Shown here piece after piece: positions 18,804-27,671 of a DNA stretch of 64,000 bases (positions are counted from its first letter, which is position 1; each line of letters starts with the position of its first letter). The stretch covers positions 124,001 to 188,000 of the forward strand of contig NZ_PPFD01000005.1 of the NCBI RefSeq assembly GCF_009653635.1, given 5' to 3'. The DNA comes from Endozoicomonas sp. OPT23. GTDB taxonomy: Bacteria; Pseudomonadota; Gammaproteobacteria; Pseudomonadales; Endozoicomonadaceae. The position numbers and the translations under genes are program-made. Below the pieces are notes generated by a model. It saw nothing but the letters and a program-made list of their open reading frames with translations, was not told the DNA's origin and ran no database searches.

Positions 18804-19903
18804 ACATCGAGCAGGATGCCAGGCCACTGACCTACCCTTCAGTGTCGTCAGCTGAATTTCAGCTGAACCGAACACTGGCAACCTGTCAGCGACAATTCCA
18901 GACCAGTATTAACAACCAGGCTGTCACTGTCGTTATTGCCGGGCTGGCAAAGTCCGACGCGCCCTGTTTTCAACTGGATATAGAACTGAACGGCCAGGCC
19001 TGCCAGCTGTTTGTAGGCCAACAAGTGATGGATTTTCTGTTACCTGCAAAGATTGATCACGCAGTGCTGGCAAAGCTTCCAGAAGACCTGGTGCCCGCAG
19101 TGATCAATAAAGCATTGCAGCCGGTTCTTGATGTCTTTCAATCCATACTGGGCGTATCCAGTGCCATGATCGGTTTTCAACCATGTGAAAACGTTGAGAC
19201 TGAACGGTTGGCCATGGGCATTAACTTTAATGGCGTCAATTCCTCCATTCAGGTCGCACTGAATCCGCTGATTTTACAAATTCTCGACAGAATTCCAGCT
19301 CATCAAAATCCAGCTCTGCCCGATATATCTTTCTGGGCATCCCTGCAAAAAGGTCATACACGACTGACCTCTGATGAGTTCGCAGGGCTGGAAGTGGGTG
19401 ATATTGTTTTTCTTGAAACCCACGGCAAAGCTGAACAGCTGATAGTACGGGTTAACCCACGGGTTTCATGGCTGGCCAGCTGCAAAAGTAATCAGGTCAC
19501 GATCAGACAAAGGCTACAGGCTATGGATGAACAATTTGACCCGTCTGATGCAGAGCACCTTCATGAAGACGCCTTACATGAAGAGCATCTGCATGAAGAT
19601 GAAGAAGCGCATGAATCAGCTGAAGACACCTTGGAAGAGCATGATGCAGAAACTTTTCCAGAGGGTGAAGACACGCCAGTGGATCTCTCGGATTTGTCCG
19701 TCACTCTGATGTTTGAAGTCGGCGAACAAAGCATGACCGCTGACGAAATTCAGGGTTTGCATAATGGTTATACCTTCCTGTTGGATAACCCCGTTGATCA
19801 GCCCGTAAAACTAAGAGCTAACGGTAAGCTGATTGGCGAATGTCAGCTGGTAGAAGTAGAAGGAAGACTGGGCGCCCGTATTTCCAGACTAAATAGCAAA
19901 TAA
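18800..19903 (+). CDS. sctQ: Type III secretion C-ring protein SctQ
   Basis: Product of 367 residues of the FliM/FliN/YscQ family that forms the cytoplasmic sorting platform. A C-terminal SPOA domain is visible (about 295-365: LSDLSVTLMFEVGEQSMT ... GYTFLLDNP ... RLGARISRL). Between the N-terminal part and this domain lies an unusual His- and acid-rich linker (about 250-290, repeated HLHED/LHEEHLHED units). An internal ATG at 19523 (Met242, AAAGG 9 nt upstream) could give a separate C-terminal product as known for YscQ. Translationally coupled to sctP. Confidence 0.88.
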   Translation: MNIEQDARPLTYPSVSSAEFQLNRTLATCQRQFQTSINNQAVTVVIAGLAKSDAPCFQLDIELNGQACQLFVGQQVMDFLLPAKIDHAVLAKLPEDLVPAVINKALQPVLDVFQSILGVSSAMIGFQPCENVETERLAMGINFNGVNSSIQVALNPLILQILDRIPAHQNPALPDISFWASLQKGHTRLTSDEFAGLEVGDIVFLETHGKAEQLIVRVNPRVSWLASCKSNQVTIRQRLQAMDEQFDPSDAEHLHEDALHEEHLHEDEEAHESAEDTLEEHDAETFPEGEDTPVDLSDLSVTLMFEVGEQSMTADEIQGLHNGYTFLLDNPVDQPVKLRANGKLIGECQLVEVEGRLGARISRLNSK

Positions 19904-19966
19904 CTCAAAAAAACAGAATTTGCTGTAAGGCTGTTAAGTATCAGGACACTTGAATTCAACATGAAG

Positions 19967-20003
19967 TGGGTTATTTGCCCGCCTGCGGCGAGCAAATAAC
20001 CCA
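19967..20003. repeat. REP-like palindrome between sctQ and sctR
   Basis: TGGGTTATTTGC at 19967-19978 pairs perfectly with 19992-20003. The loop itself contains CGCC-TGC-GGCG, making one long nested hairpin. Its tip CCGCCTGCGGCG is almost identical to that of the hairpin at 61512-61542 whereas the arms differ. Could moderate sctQ-sctR transcript processing. Confidence 0.6.
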
Positions 20004-20043
20004 GGATTTCAAATGTTCAGATGCTCAATCACAGGACAGCGTC

Positions 20044-20703
20044 ATGGAAGAAGGCATTCTAAGTTTTACCAGCCCATTTTATTTAATGGTGCCATTGGCG
20101 CTTATGGCGCTGATTCCTTTTATGGCGGTAATGGGCACTTCTTTTCTGAAGCTGGTCGTGGTTTTTTCCATTCTTCGTAACGCCACCGGTCTCCAGCAGA
20201 TACCACCGAATATTGCCATGAACGCCCTGGCGATCATTCTTACACTCTACATAATGGCACCGGTAGGTTATCAGGCATACGAGCTGTTAGAGCCGGAGAA
20301 AATAACCTTTGAAGATTTGACCTGGGTTGATCAATTAAAACTGGCCTCTCAGCCCTACAAACAGTTTTTAAAAGACAATACCAACGAGAAGGAGCGGAAC
20401 TTCTTCCTGAAGTCAGCCCGACTGCTCTGGCCAAAAAGTTACCAGAAAGAACTGTCTTCCGATGATTTTATTGTTCTGCTACCTTCATTCTGTATTACCG
20501 AATTAACCAAGGCATTTCAGATCGGATTTCTGCTGTATCTGCCGTTTATTATTATCGATTTGATCGTCTCTAACATATTGCTCGCCATGGGTATGATGAT
20601 GGTATCGCCTATGACCATCTCTCTGCCCTTTAAGTTATTGCTGTTTGTATTGCTGGATGGCTGGACTCGGTTGATTCAGGGGCTGGTGCTCAGTTATGGG
20701 TAA
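20044..20703 (+). CDS. sctR: Type III secretion export-gate protein SctR
   Basis: Product of 219 residues from the ATG at 20044 (AGGA 7 nt upstream); the frame is open further upstream to 19966, but that stretch is the REP-like palindrome and is rejected as coding. FliP/SctR family: hydrophobic N-terminus, signature MGTSFLKLVVVFSILRNATGLQQ, IPPNIAMNALAIILT, then the C-terminal pair ending FKLLLFVLLDGWTRLIQGLVLSY. Five copies form the core of the export gate with SctS and SctT. Confidence 0.96.
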   Translation: MEEGILSFTSPFYLMVPLALMALIPFMAVMGTSFLKLVVVFSILRNATGLQQIPPNIAMNALAIILTLYIMAPVGYQAYELLEPEKITFEDLTWVDQLKLASQPYKQFLKDNTNEKERNFFLKSARLLWPKSYQKELSSDDFIVLLPSFCITELTKAFQIGFLLYLPFIIIDLIVSNILLAMGMMMVSPMTISLPFKLLLFVLLDGWTRLIQGLVLSYG

Positions 20704-20741
20704 AAATTATGTGACTGAAGAATGTATGGACAGGAGGCATC

Positions 20742-21005
20742 ATGATTGATTCCGACATCATTCAGCTCACTGCCCACGCACTGATGCTGGTTCTAATACT
20801 GTCCATGCCTCCCATTATTGCAGCGGCAGGTGTTGGTCTGCTGATCAGTTTGATTCAGGCGCTTACCCAGATTCAGGAACAGACGCTGCCTTTTGCCTTC
20901 AAGCTGATTGCCGTCATCATCAGTATCTTTCTCACTGCTCGTTGGTTAGGGTTGGAAATTTATCATTATTCCCTGGCGATAATGAATAAAATACCGGATC
21001 TCTAG
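20742..21005 (+). CDS. sctS: Type III secretion export-gate protein SctS
   Basis: Product of 87 residues, the standard length, with two membrane segments and the FliQ/SctS pattern LILSMPPIIAAAGVGLLISL and QALTQIQEQTLPFAFKL. A consensus AGGAGG lies 5 nt before the ATG. Sits between sctR and sctT in the conserved order. Confidence 0.96.
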   Translation: MIDSDIIQLTAHALMLVLILSMPPIIAAAGVGLLISLIQALTQIQEQTLPFAFKLIAVIISIFLTARWLGLEIYHYSLAIMNKIPDL

Positions 21006-21008
21006 GCC

Positions 21009-21800
21009 ATGCCTATCCCCATAGACGAGCTGAAAGAGTGGTTCTATGTTTACACCATGGGGCTGCCAAGAATTGTTGCCCTGTTTACCCTGATCCCTTT
21101 TCTCCATAAACGAATGTTGGGCGGAGCCATGATGCGAAATGGCATCTGCGGCTGTCTGATTTTATTTCTTCATCCAATGCTTGCTGAGCTGAAGCCAGAT
21201 GAAACCATCAATATATTTGATACGGCCGGACTGGTTCTGAAAGAAGCTTTTATTGGCGCCATTCTCGGGTTCTGTATCACCATTCCTTTCTGGGCGCTGG
21301 AATCGGCCGGTTTCTTTATTGATAACCAACGCGGTGCTTCCATGGCCAGCTCCCTGAACCCGCTTTCAGGCGCTGAAACCTCCCCTATGGGTGTGCTGTT
21401 CTCTCAAGCCTTTTCAGCGATTTTTATGGTGAGCGGGCTGTTTCTTTTGTTATTAAACAGCCTGTTTATCAGTTATCAGGCCTGGCCTATATTCAGTTTC
21501 TTTCCTCAGCTCGACCAGTCAGCAGCCATATTTTTCCTGAATCAGTTTGACCTGATCATTGGTCTGGCCATGTGGCTGGCAGCACCTGTGGTTATTTCCA
21601 TGTTTATCACCGAGTTCGGTATTGCTCTTATCAGCCGATCGGCGCCACAGCTCAACGTATTTATTCTGGCAATGCCGATTAAATCCGGTGTTGCTGCAGC
21701 CATTCTGGTTGTTTATGTCAGTACCATTCTGACTCTTGCCAAAAAGCACGATGAAGGCATTCCCGAGATCTTCCGAATCATGGGAGAACTCTGGAAATGA
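21009..21800 (+). CDS. sctT: Type III secretion export-gate protein SctT
   Basis: Product of 263 residues, hydrophobic throughout, FliR/SctT family. Typical segments: GLPRIVALFTLIPFL, the KEAFIGAILGFCITIPFWALESAGFFIDNQRG stretch (given here as two adjoining parts of the conserved core), and the SPMGVLFSQAF loop. It seals the top of the export gate. It begins 3 nt after the sctS stop and its end overlaps sctU by 4 nt. Confidence 0.95.
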   Translation: MPIPIDELKEWFYVYTMGLPRIVALFTLIPFLHKRMLGGAMMRNGICGCLILFLHPMLAELKPDETINIFDTAGLVLKEAFIGAILGFCITIPFWALESAGFFIDNQRGASMASSLNPLSGAETSPMGVLFSQAFSAIFMVSGLFLLLLNSLFISYQAWPIFSFFPQLDQSAAIFFLNQFDLIIGLAMWLAAPVVISMFITEFGIALISRSAPQLNVFILAMPIKSGVAAAILVVYVSTILTLAKKHDEGIPEIFRIMGELWK

Positions 21801-22864
21801 GTGCTGAAAAAACGGAGCAACCGACACCGAAAAAACTAAGAGACGCTCGTAAAAAAGGTCAGGTAGCCAAGAGTAAAGAAGTCTCAGGTACTTTTGGCAT
21901 TATCTCTGTTCTCTGCTGTCTCTGGTTTATGAGTGATATGTTTCTTAACACCATACAGGAAATGGTGATTCTCCCCTCCACCGTTTATAACGAGCCTTTT
22001 GGTGAAGCTTTCAAAATTGTTACTCAAGGCATGCTGGAAAAATCTATTGAGTTATTACTGCCGTTGGTTATGGTCTCTATGCTTTCTGCCATTATCGGTA
22101 ATGTCATGCAGTTCGGTTTTCTTCTTGCCGGTGAAGGCATCAAACCTGATATTAAAAAAATAAGCCCTATTGCGGGCTTTAAACGAATTTTTGCCGTGAA
22201 GAACTTGGTGGAATTTTTTAAATCGGTGATCAAAATTATTTTTCTTTCCATTGTTGTTTATCACGTGATTAAAAGCAGCCTTGGGGATATGGTGAACCTG
22301 CCTCACTGTGGTAGCGACTGCATTCTTCCCGTGGTCGGCGTTTTAATGAAGAAACTGCTGATTTATGCCGTAGCAGCCTTCGTCGTTATTGCGATATTGG
22401 ACTTTATGTTTGAAAAACAGCAATTCACCAAACAAAACAAAATGTCCAAGGATGAAGTAAAACGGGAACACAAAGAGAGTGAAGGTAGCCCGGAAATAAA
22501 AGGTAAACGAAAAGAGATTCACCAGGAAATTCTCAACGAAGCTGAGAACACCAAAAAATCCGATGTCGTAATCAAAAACCCGACTCACCTTGCCATCGGA
22601 TTGCACTACAAACAGGATAAAACGCCCCTGCCCATTATTACGGTAAAAGGCCGTGGAGGCCGGGCAAGATTTATCGTAAAGGTGGCAGAGAAAGAAGGTA
22701 TTCCGGTGCTAGAAAACGTGCCACTGGCCCATGCTTTGTTTGAAAATGACGTAGCCAGCTATATCCCCCGGGATCTGATTGAACCTGTTGCTGAAATATT
22801 CCGCTGGCTGGAAGAACTTAAAGAAGAACAAAAGCAGTCTGACAGTCCACCACCATCAGCATAA
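21797..22864 (+). CDS. sctU: Type III secretion switch protein SctU
   Basis: Product of 355 residues: an N-terminal basic EKTEQPTPKKLRDARKKGQV signature, four membrane helices to about residue 200, and a cytoplasmic domain with the self-cleaving NPTH motif at residues 261-264 (VIKNPTHLAIGLHY). Autocleavage changes specificity from early to later substrates. The key NPTH residues are intact. The C-terminus is short and polar. Last gene of the operon; the other basal-body and needle genes are not in this window. Confidence 0.97.
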   Translation: MSAEKTEQPTPKKLRDARKKGQVAKSKEVSGTFGIISVLCCLWFMSDMFLNTIQEMVILPSTVYNEPFGEAFKIVTQGMLEKSIELLLPLVMVSMLSAIIGNVMQFGFLLAGEGIKPDIKKISPIAGFKRIFAVKNLVEFFKSVIKIIFLSIVVYHVIKSSLGDMVNLPHCGSDCILPVVGVLMKKLLIYAVAAFVVIAILDFMFEKQQFTKQNKMSKDEVKREHKESEGSPEIKGKRKEIHQEILNEAENTKKSDVVIKNPTHLAIGLHYKQDKTPLPIITVKGRGGRARFIVKVAEKEGIPVLENVPLAHALFENDVASYIPRDLIEPVAEIFRWLEELKEEQKQSDSPPPSA

Positions 22865-22921
22865 AACCTCTTTCGATCAGTTTTCTAAGCTGATGATAGT
22901 TAACAATTAAAATGCAATTCA

Positions 22922-23275
22922 GTGGATATGGAGGTCTCTACCATCGAATATCTGGTGCTGTTCTTCTCCCTGGGCCTTTTGATGCTAATGCAGATTGGCT
23001 TTCTTTGCCTTGAATCAGGACAGGTTCGCTCGAAAAACTCTATCAACGTTGCGGCAAAGAACCTTCTTGACCTGATTGTCGTCATCCTGCTGTTTTGGGC
23101 TGCTGGCTTTTCAATGATTTTTGGAGAGTCCACGAATTCCTTTATAGGCCCAATCAAGCCTTTGGCATCATCACAGGATAGTGCTTTTCTGCCTCTTTTC
23201 TTCCTGTTTCACGCAATGTTCGCAGCAACCACTGCCACGATTGTCTCAGGAGCGATGCCGAACGCTGTCGGTTAG
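22922..23275 (+). pseudogene. Amt domain, N-terminal piece
   Basis: Codes for 117 residues from GTG 22922 (or ATG 22928): membrane segments with GFLCLESGQVRSKNSINVAAKN, the Amt family N-terminal signature. The frame ends early, right after VSGAM, where relatives continue AERxR. One missing G shifts it to a TAG at 23273. Confidence 0.8.
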
Positions 23276-23907
23276 TGGGCTATCTCATCATAATTACCAT
23301 TGTTACTCTGGCTATTTATCCCGTCATCGGGCATTGGGTCTGGGGAGGCCACTTTGCTCAATCCACTGTAGGCTGGCTCGAAAAATCCGGCTTTACCGAT
23401 TTTGCAGGAGCAACGGTTGTCCACGTTACCGGCGGTGCAGTCGCACTGGCAGCTCTGGTCATTATTGGCGCCAGAAAGGGCCGTTTTGATTCAGGTAGCT
23501 CAAATTTTCGCGGGCAAAGCATGGTCACCAGCATTGTCGGCGTACTCTTTCTCTGGGTTGGCTGGTTTGGATTTAATGGCGGTAACAGTTTTCTTCAACA
23601 GGAATTACTGCCGGTCATACTTGTGAACACAGCCCTCGCTGGTGCTGCCGGTGGTTGCAGCGTATTAATACTCAGCCTGTTTCTTTCCTCCAGAGTGAAT
23701 GTTCTGAATGTAGGCAACGGTATTCTTGCAGGTCTCGTCAGTGTTACCGCAGGCTGTCATATTCTGACTCTGGAAGCCGCCGTGCTGGTCGGTATGATTT
23801 CAGGGCTTATCGTACTCTTACTGCCAGCTCTTCTTGAGAGAGTAAACTGGATGATGCGGTTGGCGCAATTCCTGTCCATCTCGGTGGTGGGCTCTGGGGC
23901 ACAATAG
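23257..23907 (+). pseudogene. Amt domain, middle piece
   Basis: The second frame carries AERCRLVGYLIIITI through the first pore histidine (FAGATVVHVTGGAVAL) to LLERVNW, where one more base is missing near 23848; after that the frame runs out in an unrelated tail to a TAG at 23905. An isolated start at GTG 23275 is possible but would give a fragment without the N-terminal helices. Confidence 0.75.
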
Positions 23908-24221
23908 CTGTCGCTATTTTTGCAAGCACACAGCATTTCCCTGAAGGGCTTAACCGCCTCGACTGGATCACGATGCAGGCAACCGGTGCTCTTGCAGCCA
24001 TCGGATGGGCCTTTACTGTGTCCTTTTTCCTGTTCTGGCTGATCAACTTTATCAGCCCCTTAAGAGTCAGCCACTCAGAGGAAGAGTCAGGCTTGAATAT
24101 ATCCGAGCATGGCGCCAAAACCGAGCTTTATGATTTATTACAGGATATGCGTTATCAGGAACTTGAAAATGATTACACCGCTTCAGTCAGGGTTGAGCCT
24201 TTACCGATATCGGGCAGATAG
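23850..24221 (+). pseudogene. Amt domain, C-terminal piece and linker
   Basis: The third frame begins DDAVGAIPVHLGGGLWGTIAV (contains the second pore histidine), continues through the last membrane helix FLFWLINFISPLRV and a cytoplasmic helix, and reaches a TAG at 24219 because one T is missing near 24201. Confidence 0.75.
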
Positions 24222-24238
24222 CAGTTCAATACAACCGC

Positions 24239-25474
24239 GTGGTTCATAGCTTTAACGAATCCCAGGCAACATTAAAAACAACCATTAACCGACTGGATAA
24301 AACACGACAGGAACTTGATAAAGCCTGCCAGACGGCTGAATCTGCCAACAAAATGAAGAGTGCGTTTCTGGCCAATATGAGCCATGAAATAAGAACACCC
24401 ATTAATGGTGTTATCGGCATGGCCGAACTTCTGCTTTCAGAAAATCCGGAAGCCGGTCAAAAAGAAAACATACAGATCATTCATAGTTCAGCAACAAGTC
24501 TGATAGACATCATTAACGACATCCTCGATTATTCAAAAATTGAAGCAGGAAAGCTCTCTCTGGAGAATGTCACATTTGACCTTCATAAACTGCTGAAAGA
24601 AAGCTGCGATGTGTTTCATTTACAGGCAATAGAGAAGAGGCTGGAGCTAAAATCTGATTTAAAAACAGGCACGCCTCAATTCATAAACGGTGACCCAACA
24701 AGAGTTCGACAGATTACTCTTAACCTTCTCAGCAATGCCTTCAAATTTACTGAGCAGGGCTCTATCACACTGTTTTCAGGAATAATTGAACAAGACAACC
24801 AGACCTACCTTGAGATCAAGGTGTCTGATACTGGCATTGGCATGACAGATGAACAATGTAAGTCTGTATTCAACACCTTTCAGCAGGCTGACTCCAGCAC
24901 AACCAGACGATATGGCGGCACTGGTCTTGGGTTATCGATCACCAATAAACTGGTCAAATTAATGGGCGGTGATATTACCGTCGAAAGTACCCCAAAGACA
25001 GGAACATACTTCACCTTAAAAATAGCCACCCGTATTTCTAGCCAGCAGAAAGACTTTAATCAGGAGAGTTCTCAATCTCTTTCCGATATTCAAACCCGTT
25101 ATCAACTTTCTGTTCTGGTAGCAGAAGATAATAAAGTAAACCAACTGGTGATCAAAAAATATCTGCAGAAATTTGGTATTGAGCCACAGATTGTAGAAGA
25201 TGGATTACAAGCCCTTAAATATTGTAAAGAACACCAGCCCGACCTGGTCCTTATGGACTGTGAAATGCCTGAAATGGATGGCCTTGAAGCAACAAAACAA
25301 ATAAAAAAGCTTTATAGCAACAAGAAGTCACCAATCATTATTGGCCTGAGCGCACATGCCATGTCTGAACAGAAACAAAAAGCTCTGACCGCGGGTATGG
25401 ACGACTATCTGTGCAAGCCGGTAACGATTAACCAGCTGAACTCAGCCCTTTCTCATTTTTTTGGTAATAATTAA
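24239..25474 (+). CDS. Hybrid histidine kinase portion (HisKA-HATPase-REC)
   Basis: Fourth frame, 411 residues from GTG 24239, the part of the broken fusion that could still be made as a soluble kinase. HisKA has the phosphorylated His in FLANMSHEIRTPINGVIG (about residue 48). The ATP-binding domain shows LLSNAFKFT (N box), DTGIGM (G1) and GGTGLGLSI (G2). The receiver has AEDNKVNQ, the phospho-acceptor in LVLMDCEMPEMDG and a Lys in DDYLCKPV. Upstream codons in the same frame (DIGQIAVQYNR) match the linker of Amt-coupled sensors, so the true start is inside the Amt gene. Expected to sense ammonium flux. Confidence 0.8.
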   Translation: MVHSFNESQATLKTTINRLDKTRQELDKACQTAESANKMKSAFLANMSHEIRTPINGVIGMAELLLSENPEAGQKENIQIIHSSATSLIDIINDILDYSKIEAGKLSLENVTFDLHKLLKESCDVFHLQAIEKRLELKSDLKTGTPQFINGDPTRVRQITLNLLSNAFKFTEQGSITLFSGIIEQDNQTYLEIKVSDTGIGMTDEQCKSVFNTFQQADSSTTRRYGGTGLGLSITNKLVKLMGGDITVESTPKTGTYFTLKIATRISSQQKDFNQESSQSLSDIQTRYQLSVLVAEDNKVNQLVIKKYLQKFGIEPQIVEDGLQALKYCKEHQPDLVLMDCEMPEMDGLEATKQIKKLYSNKKSPIIIGLSAHAMSEQKQKALTAGMDDYLCKPVTINQLNSALSHFFGNN

Positions 25475-25741
25475 TTCATTAATTTATTGGTCAGCCTCCT
25501 CAGTATTCCTTTTGTAATAAGCCGCAGTCATCATTAACAACTTAACCAAAAGTGGTATTCAACGATCGTGAAAATACTAATAAATATATTAAATGATCAC
25601 ATCTGTTAATGTTTGATAGGTAGAAGTTCATATTGCTCATTGAATTAAGCAGGAACAGACTAGTTCCATACAGTTTTTAATCTCAGGCGCCATTCGGCGA
25701 CTGAATATTCAGCCTTACTTACTTTTCATTGGTAAACGTCA

Positions 25742-27178
25742 ATGACCCAGGAAAAAACCGATCTGAACAACTACCGTATAGAGCATGACCTGCTGGGTGA
25801 AGCTCCGGTACCGGAAGCTGCCTATTACGGTATTCAGACTCAACGCGCCATGGAAAACTTTGATATTTCCGGCGTTACACTGAACCACTTCCCTAATGTG
25901 CCACGTGCACTGGCCATGGTTAAGAAAGCCTGCGCCATGGCTAACCGTGATCTGGGCATGCTGGATGCAGCTAAAGCTGACGCCATTATTGATGCCTGTG
26001 ACGAAATCATCGCCGGTAAACTGCACGATCAGTTCGCCGTTGATGTGATTCAGGGCGGTGCCGGTACGTCCACCAACATGAACGCCAACGAAGTCATCGC
26101 CAACCGTGCGCTGGAACTGATGGGCTATCGTCGTGGTCAGTACGAACATCTGCATCCGAACACTCACGTCAACATGGCTCAGTCTACCAACGACGTTTAC
26201 CCGACCGCTATGCGTCTGGCTATGGTTCTGAAGCACAAGGAGCTGGTTGTAGCCGCCAAAAGCCTGAAAAATGCCTGCGATGTTAAATCTGCAGAGTTCA
26301 AGGATATCCTGAAAATGGGTCGTACCCAGTTGCAGGATGCTGTACCTATGACTCTGGGCCAGGAATTCCGTGCCTTCTCCACCACCATCGGTGAAGACAT
26401 TGACCGTATCAAGGATATGGCCAAGCTGCTGTGCGAAATCAACCTGGGTGGCACAGCCATCGGTACTGGCATCACTGCCGACAACCGTTATGCGCCGTTG
26501 GCCGTACAATATCTGTCTGAAATTTCTGGTCAGCAGATGATTCTGGCTGGTGACCTGGTTGAAGCGACATCCGACATGGGTGCTTTCGTTATCTTCTCCA
26601 GCTCTCTGAAGCGTATGGCTGTTAAACTGTCCAAGATGAGTAACGACCTGCGTCTGCTCTCTTCCGGACCGCTTTGTGGTTTCAACGAAATCAACCTGCC
26701 GGAAATGCAGCCAGGCTCCTCCATCATGCCAGGCAAGGTTAATCCGGTTATTCCTGAAGCCATGAGCCAGATTGCTTTCCATGTCATCGGTAACGACATG
26801 GTTGTGACCATGGCATCAGAAGCTGCACAGCTGCAGCTGAACTTTGCTGAGCCAGTACTGGTTTACAAGATTTTGGAATCCATTCAGCAACTCACCAACG
26901 GCATGTTTATGCTGACTGATCGTTGTGTGAAAGGCATCACAGCCAATGCTGGTGTTTGTCAGGCATACGTAGACAACTCTGTTGGTCTGATTACTGCCTT
27001 GAACCCTTACATTGGCTACGAAAACTCCAGCCGCATTGCCAAGATCGCTCTCAAAACCGGTCAGCGTGTTGTTGACCTGGTGAAAGAAGAAGGTTTGCTG
27101 AGCGATGACCAGCTGACTGAAATCCTGAAACCTGAAAACATGGTTGCGCCTCTCGATTTGAGCAGCAAGATCCACTGA
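25742..27178 (+). CDS. aspA: Aspartate ammonia-lyase
   Basis: Product of 478 residues, the normal length. Fumarase/aspartase superfamily signature GSSIMPGKVNPV is intact, as are TSTNMNANEV and MAQSTNDVYPTAMR, the latter two forming the substrate pocket. It reversibly deaminates L-aspartate to fumarate and ammonium in the cytoplasm. A terminator follows. Its position between an ammonium-sensing fusion and a FixJ-type regulator suggests nitrogen or C4-dicarboxylate control, which is inference from context. The 267-bp upstream gap is AT-rich and probably holds its promoter. Confidence 0.97.
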   Translation: MTQEKTDLNNYRIEHDLLGEAPVPEAAYYGIQTQRAMENFDISGVTLNHFPNVPRALAMVKKACAMANRDLGMLDAAKADAIIDACDEIIAGKLHDQFAVDVIQGGAGTSTNMNANEVIANRALELMGYRRGQYEHLHPNTHVNMAQSTNDVYPTAMRLAMVLKHKELVVAAKSLKNACDVKSAEFKDILKMGRTQLQDAVPMTLGQEFRAFSTTIGEDIDRIKDMAKLLCEINLGGTAIGTGITADNRYAPLAVQYLSEISGQQMILAGDLVEATSDMGAFVIFSSSLKRMAVKLSKMSNDLRLLSSGPLCGFNEINLPEMQPGSSIMPGKVNPVIPEAMSQIAFHVIGNDMVVTMASEAAQLQLNFAEPVLVYKILESIQQLTNGMFMLTDRCVKGITANAGVCQAYVDNSVGLITALNPYIGYENSSRIAKIALKTGQRVVDLVKEEGLLSDDQLTEILKPENMVAPLDLSSKIH

Positions 27179-27202
27179 TAACGGACTAAAGCCGTTTACC
27201 AG

Positions 27203-27234
27203 AGCCGTACTTTAATAAGTGCGGCTTTTTATTA
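27203..27234 (+). terminator. Terminator of aspA
   Basis: AGCCGTACTT/AAGTGCGGCT, a 10-bp stem with one G-U pair and a 4-nt loop, followed by a T-rich TTTTATT tract. Confidence 0.8.
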
Positions 27235-27602
27235 TCAAATCCCCACATACACATCAATAAAACGACACTGTATTTTTACCGACCCCTTGAAGCCCTTGAT
27301 CTACCGTATTTTCCACAGTAGGCAACCCGTCTTATTTCTATACCATTAGGGTTAACGTCAAAGGAATAACAGAAAGCGAAACGTCAAAAGCAACCTGAAC
27401 ATTGATGAACGAGATCAGCAGGGATAAGCCGAAGGTTAGTTTTGGTGAGCGGGCGGCGAGTGGACTTTCAGTGTTTGTTTTTTTGCCTGTGCCTTCCTGG
27501 TGGAGTTATGCCGTACCCACAGCGCATAGTCAAAAACCTCTGCTACACTGAATCCGAATTCCACGGCCGTTATGCAAGCATGACAATGATTGAGCAGGCT
27601 CT

Positions 27603-27636
27603 GTAAGTCTTCTATATAAGTAAGTCTTATACATAA
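27603..27636 (+). repeat. Tandem 17-bp direct repeat (possible operator)
   Basis: Two adjacent 17-mers, both starting GTAAGTCTT, differ at only about three positions. They lie 147-180 bp before the regulator start at 27783. Confidence 0.45.
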
Positions 27637-27671
27637 AGAGCGCTGAAGCACAGCCTGCACTAAAGTCAGTG

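Larger units (their letters stand above)
22922..25474 (+). pseudogene. Ammonium transporter-histidine kinase-receiver fusion, split by three 1-bp deletions
   Basis: Read through three frame changes, this region encodes one protein of about 851 residues: an Amt channel domain, a linker of the DIGQIAVQYNRVV type seen in Amt-linked signalling proteins, a HisKA/HATPase kinase and a receiver. Each frame change is explained by loss of one base: a G at about 23257 (ATGGCC to ATGCC), one base near 23848, and a T near 24201 (TTTT to TTT). Everything between breaks is well conserved, including the two pore His (VVHVTGG and IPVHLGGG). This suggests recent decay or sequencing error. The four pieces are listed separately only where they could be expressed. 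Located just upstream of aspartate ammonia-lyase. Confidence 0.85.

Noticed and set aside
19966-20043. 26-codon extension of SctR upstream of 20044
   Set aside because: It is made of the REP-like palindrome, does not look like the SctR N-terminus, and the ATG at 20044 has a good AGGA site.
25739-26782. 347-codon open frame antisense to aspA
   Set aside because: Shadow of the strongly codon-biased aspA gene; no ribosome site or recognisable domain.
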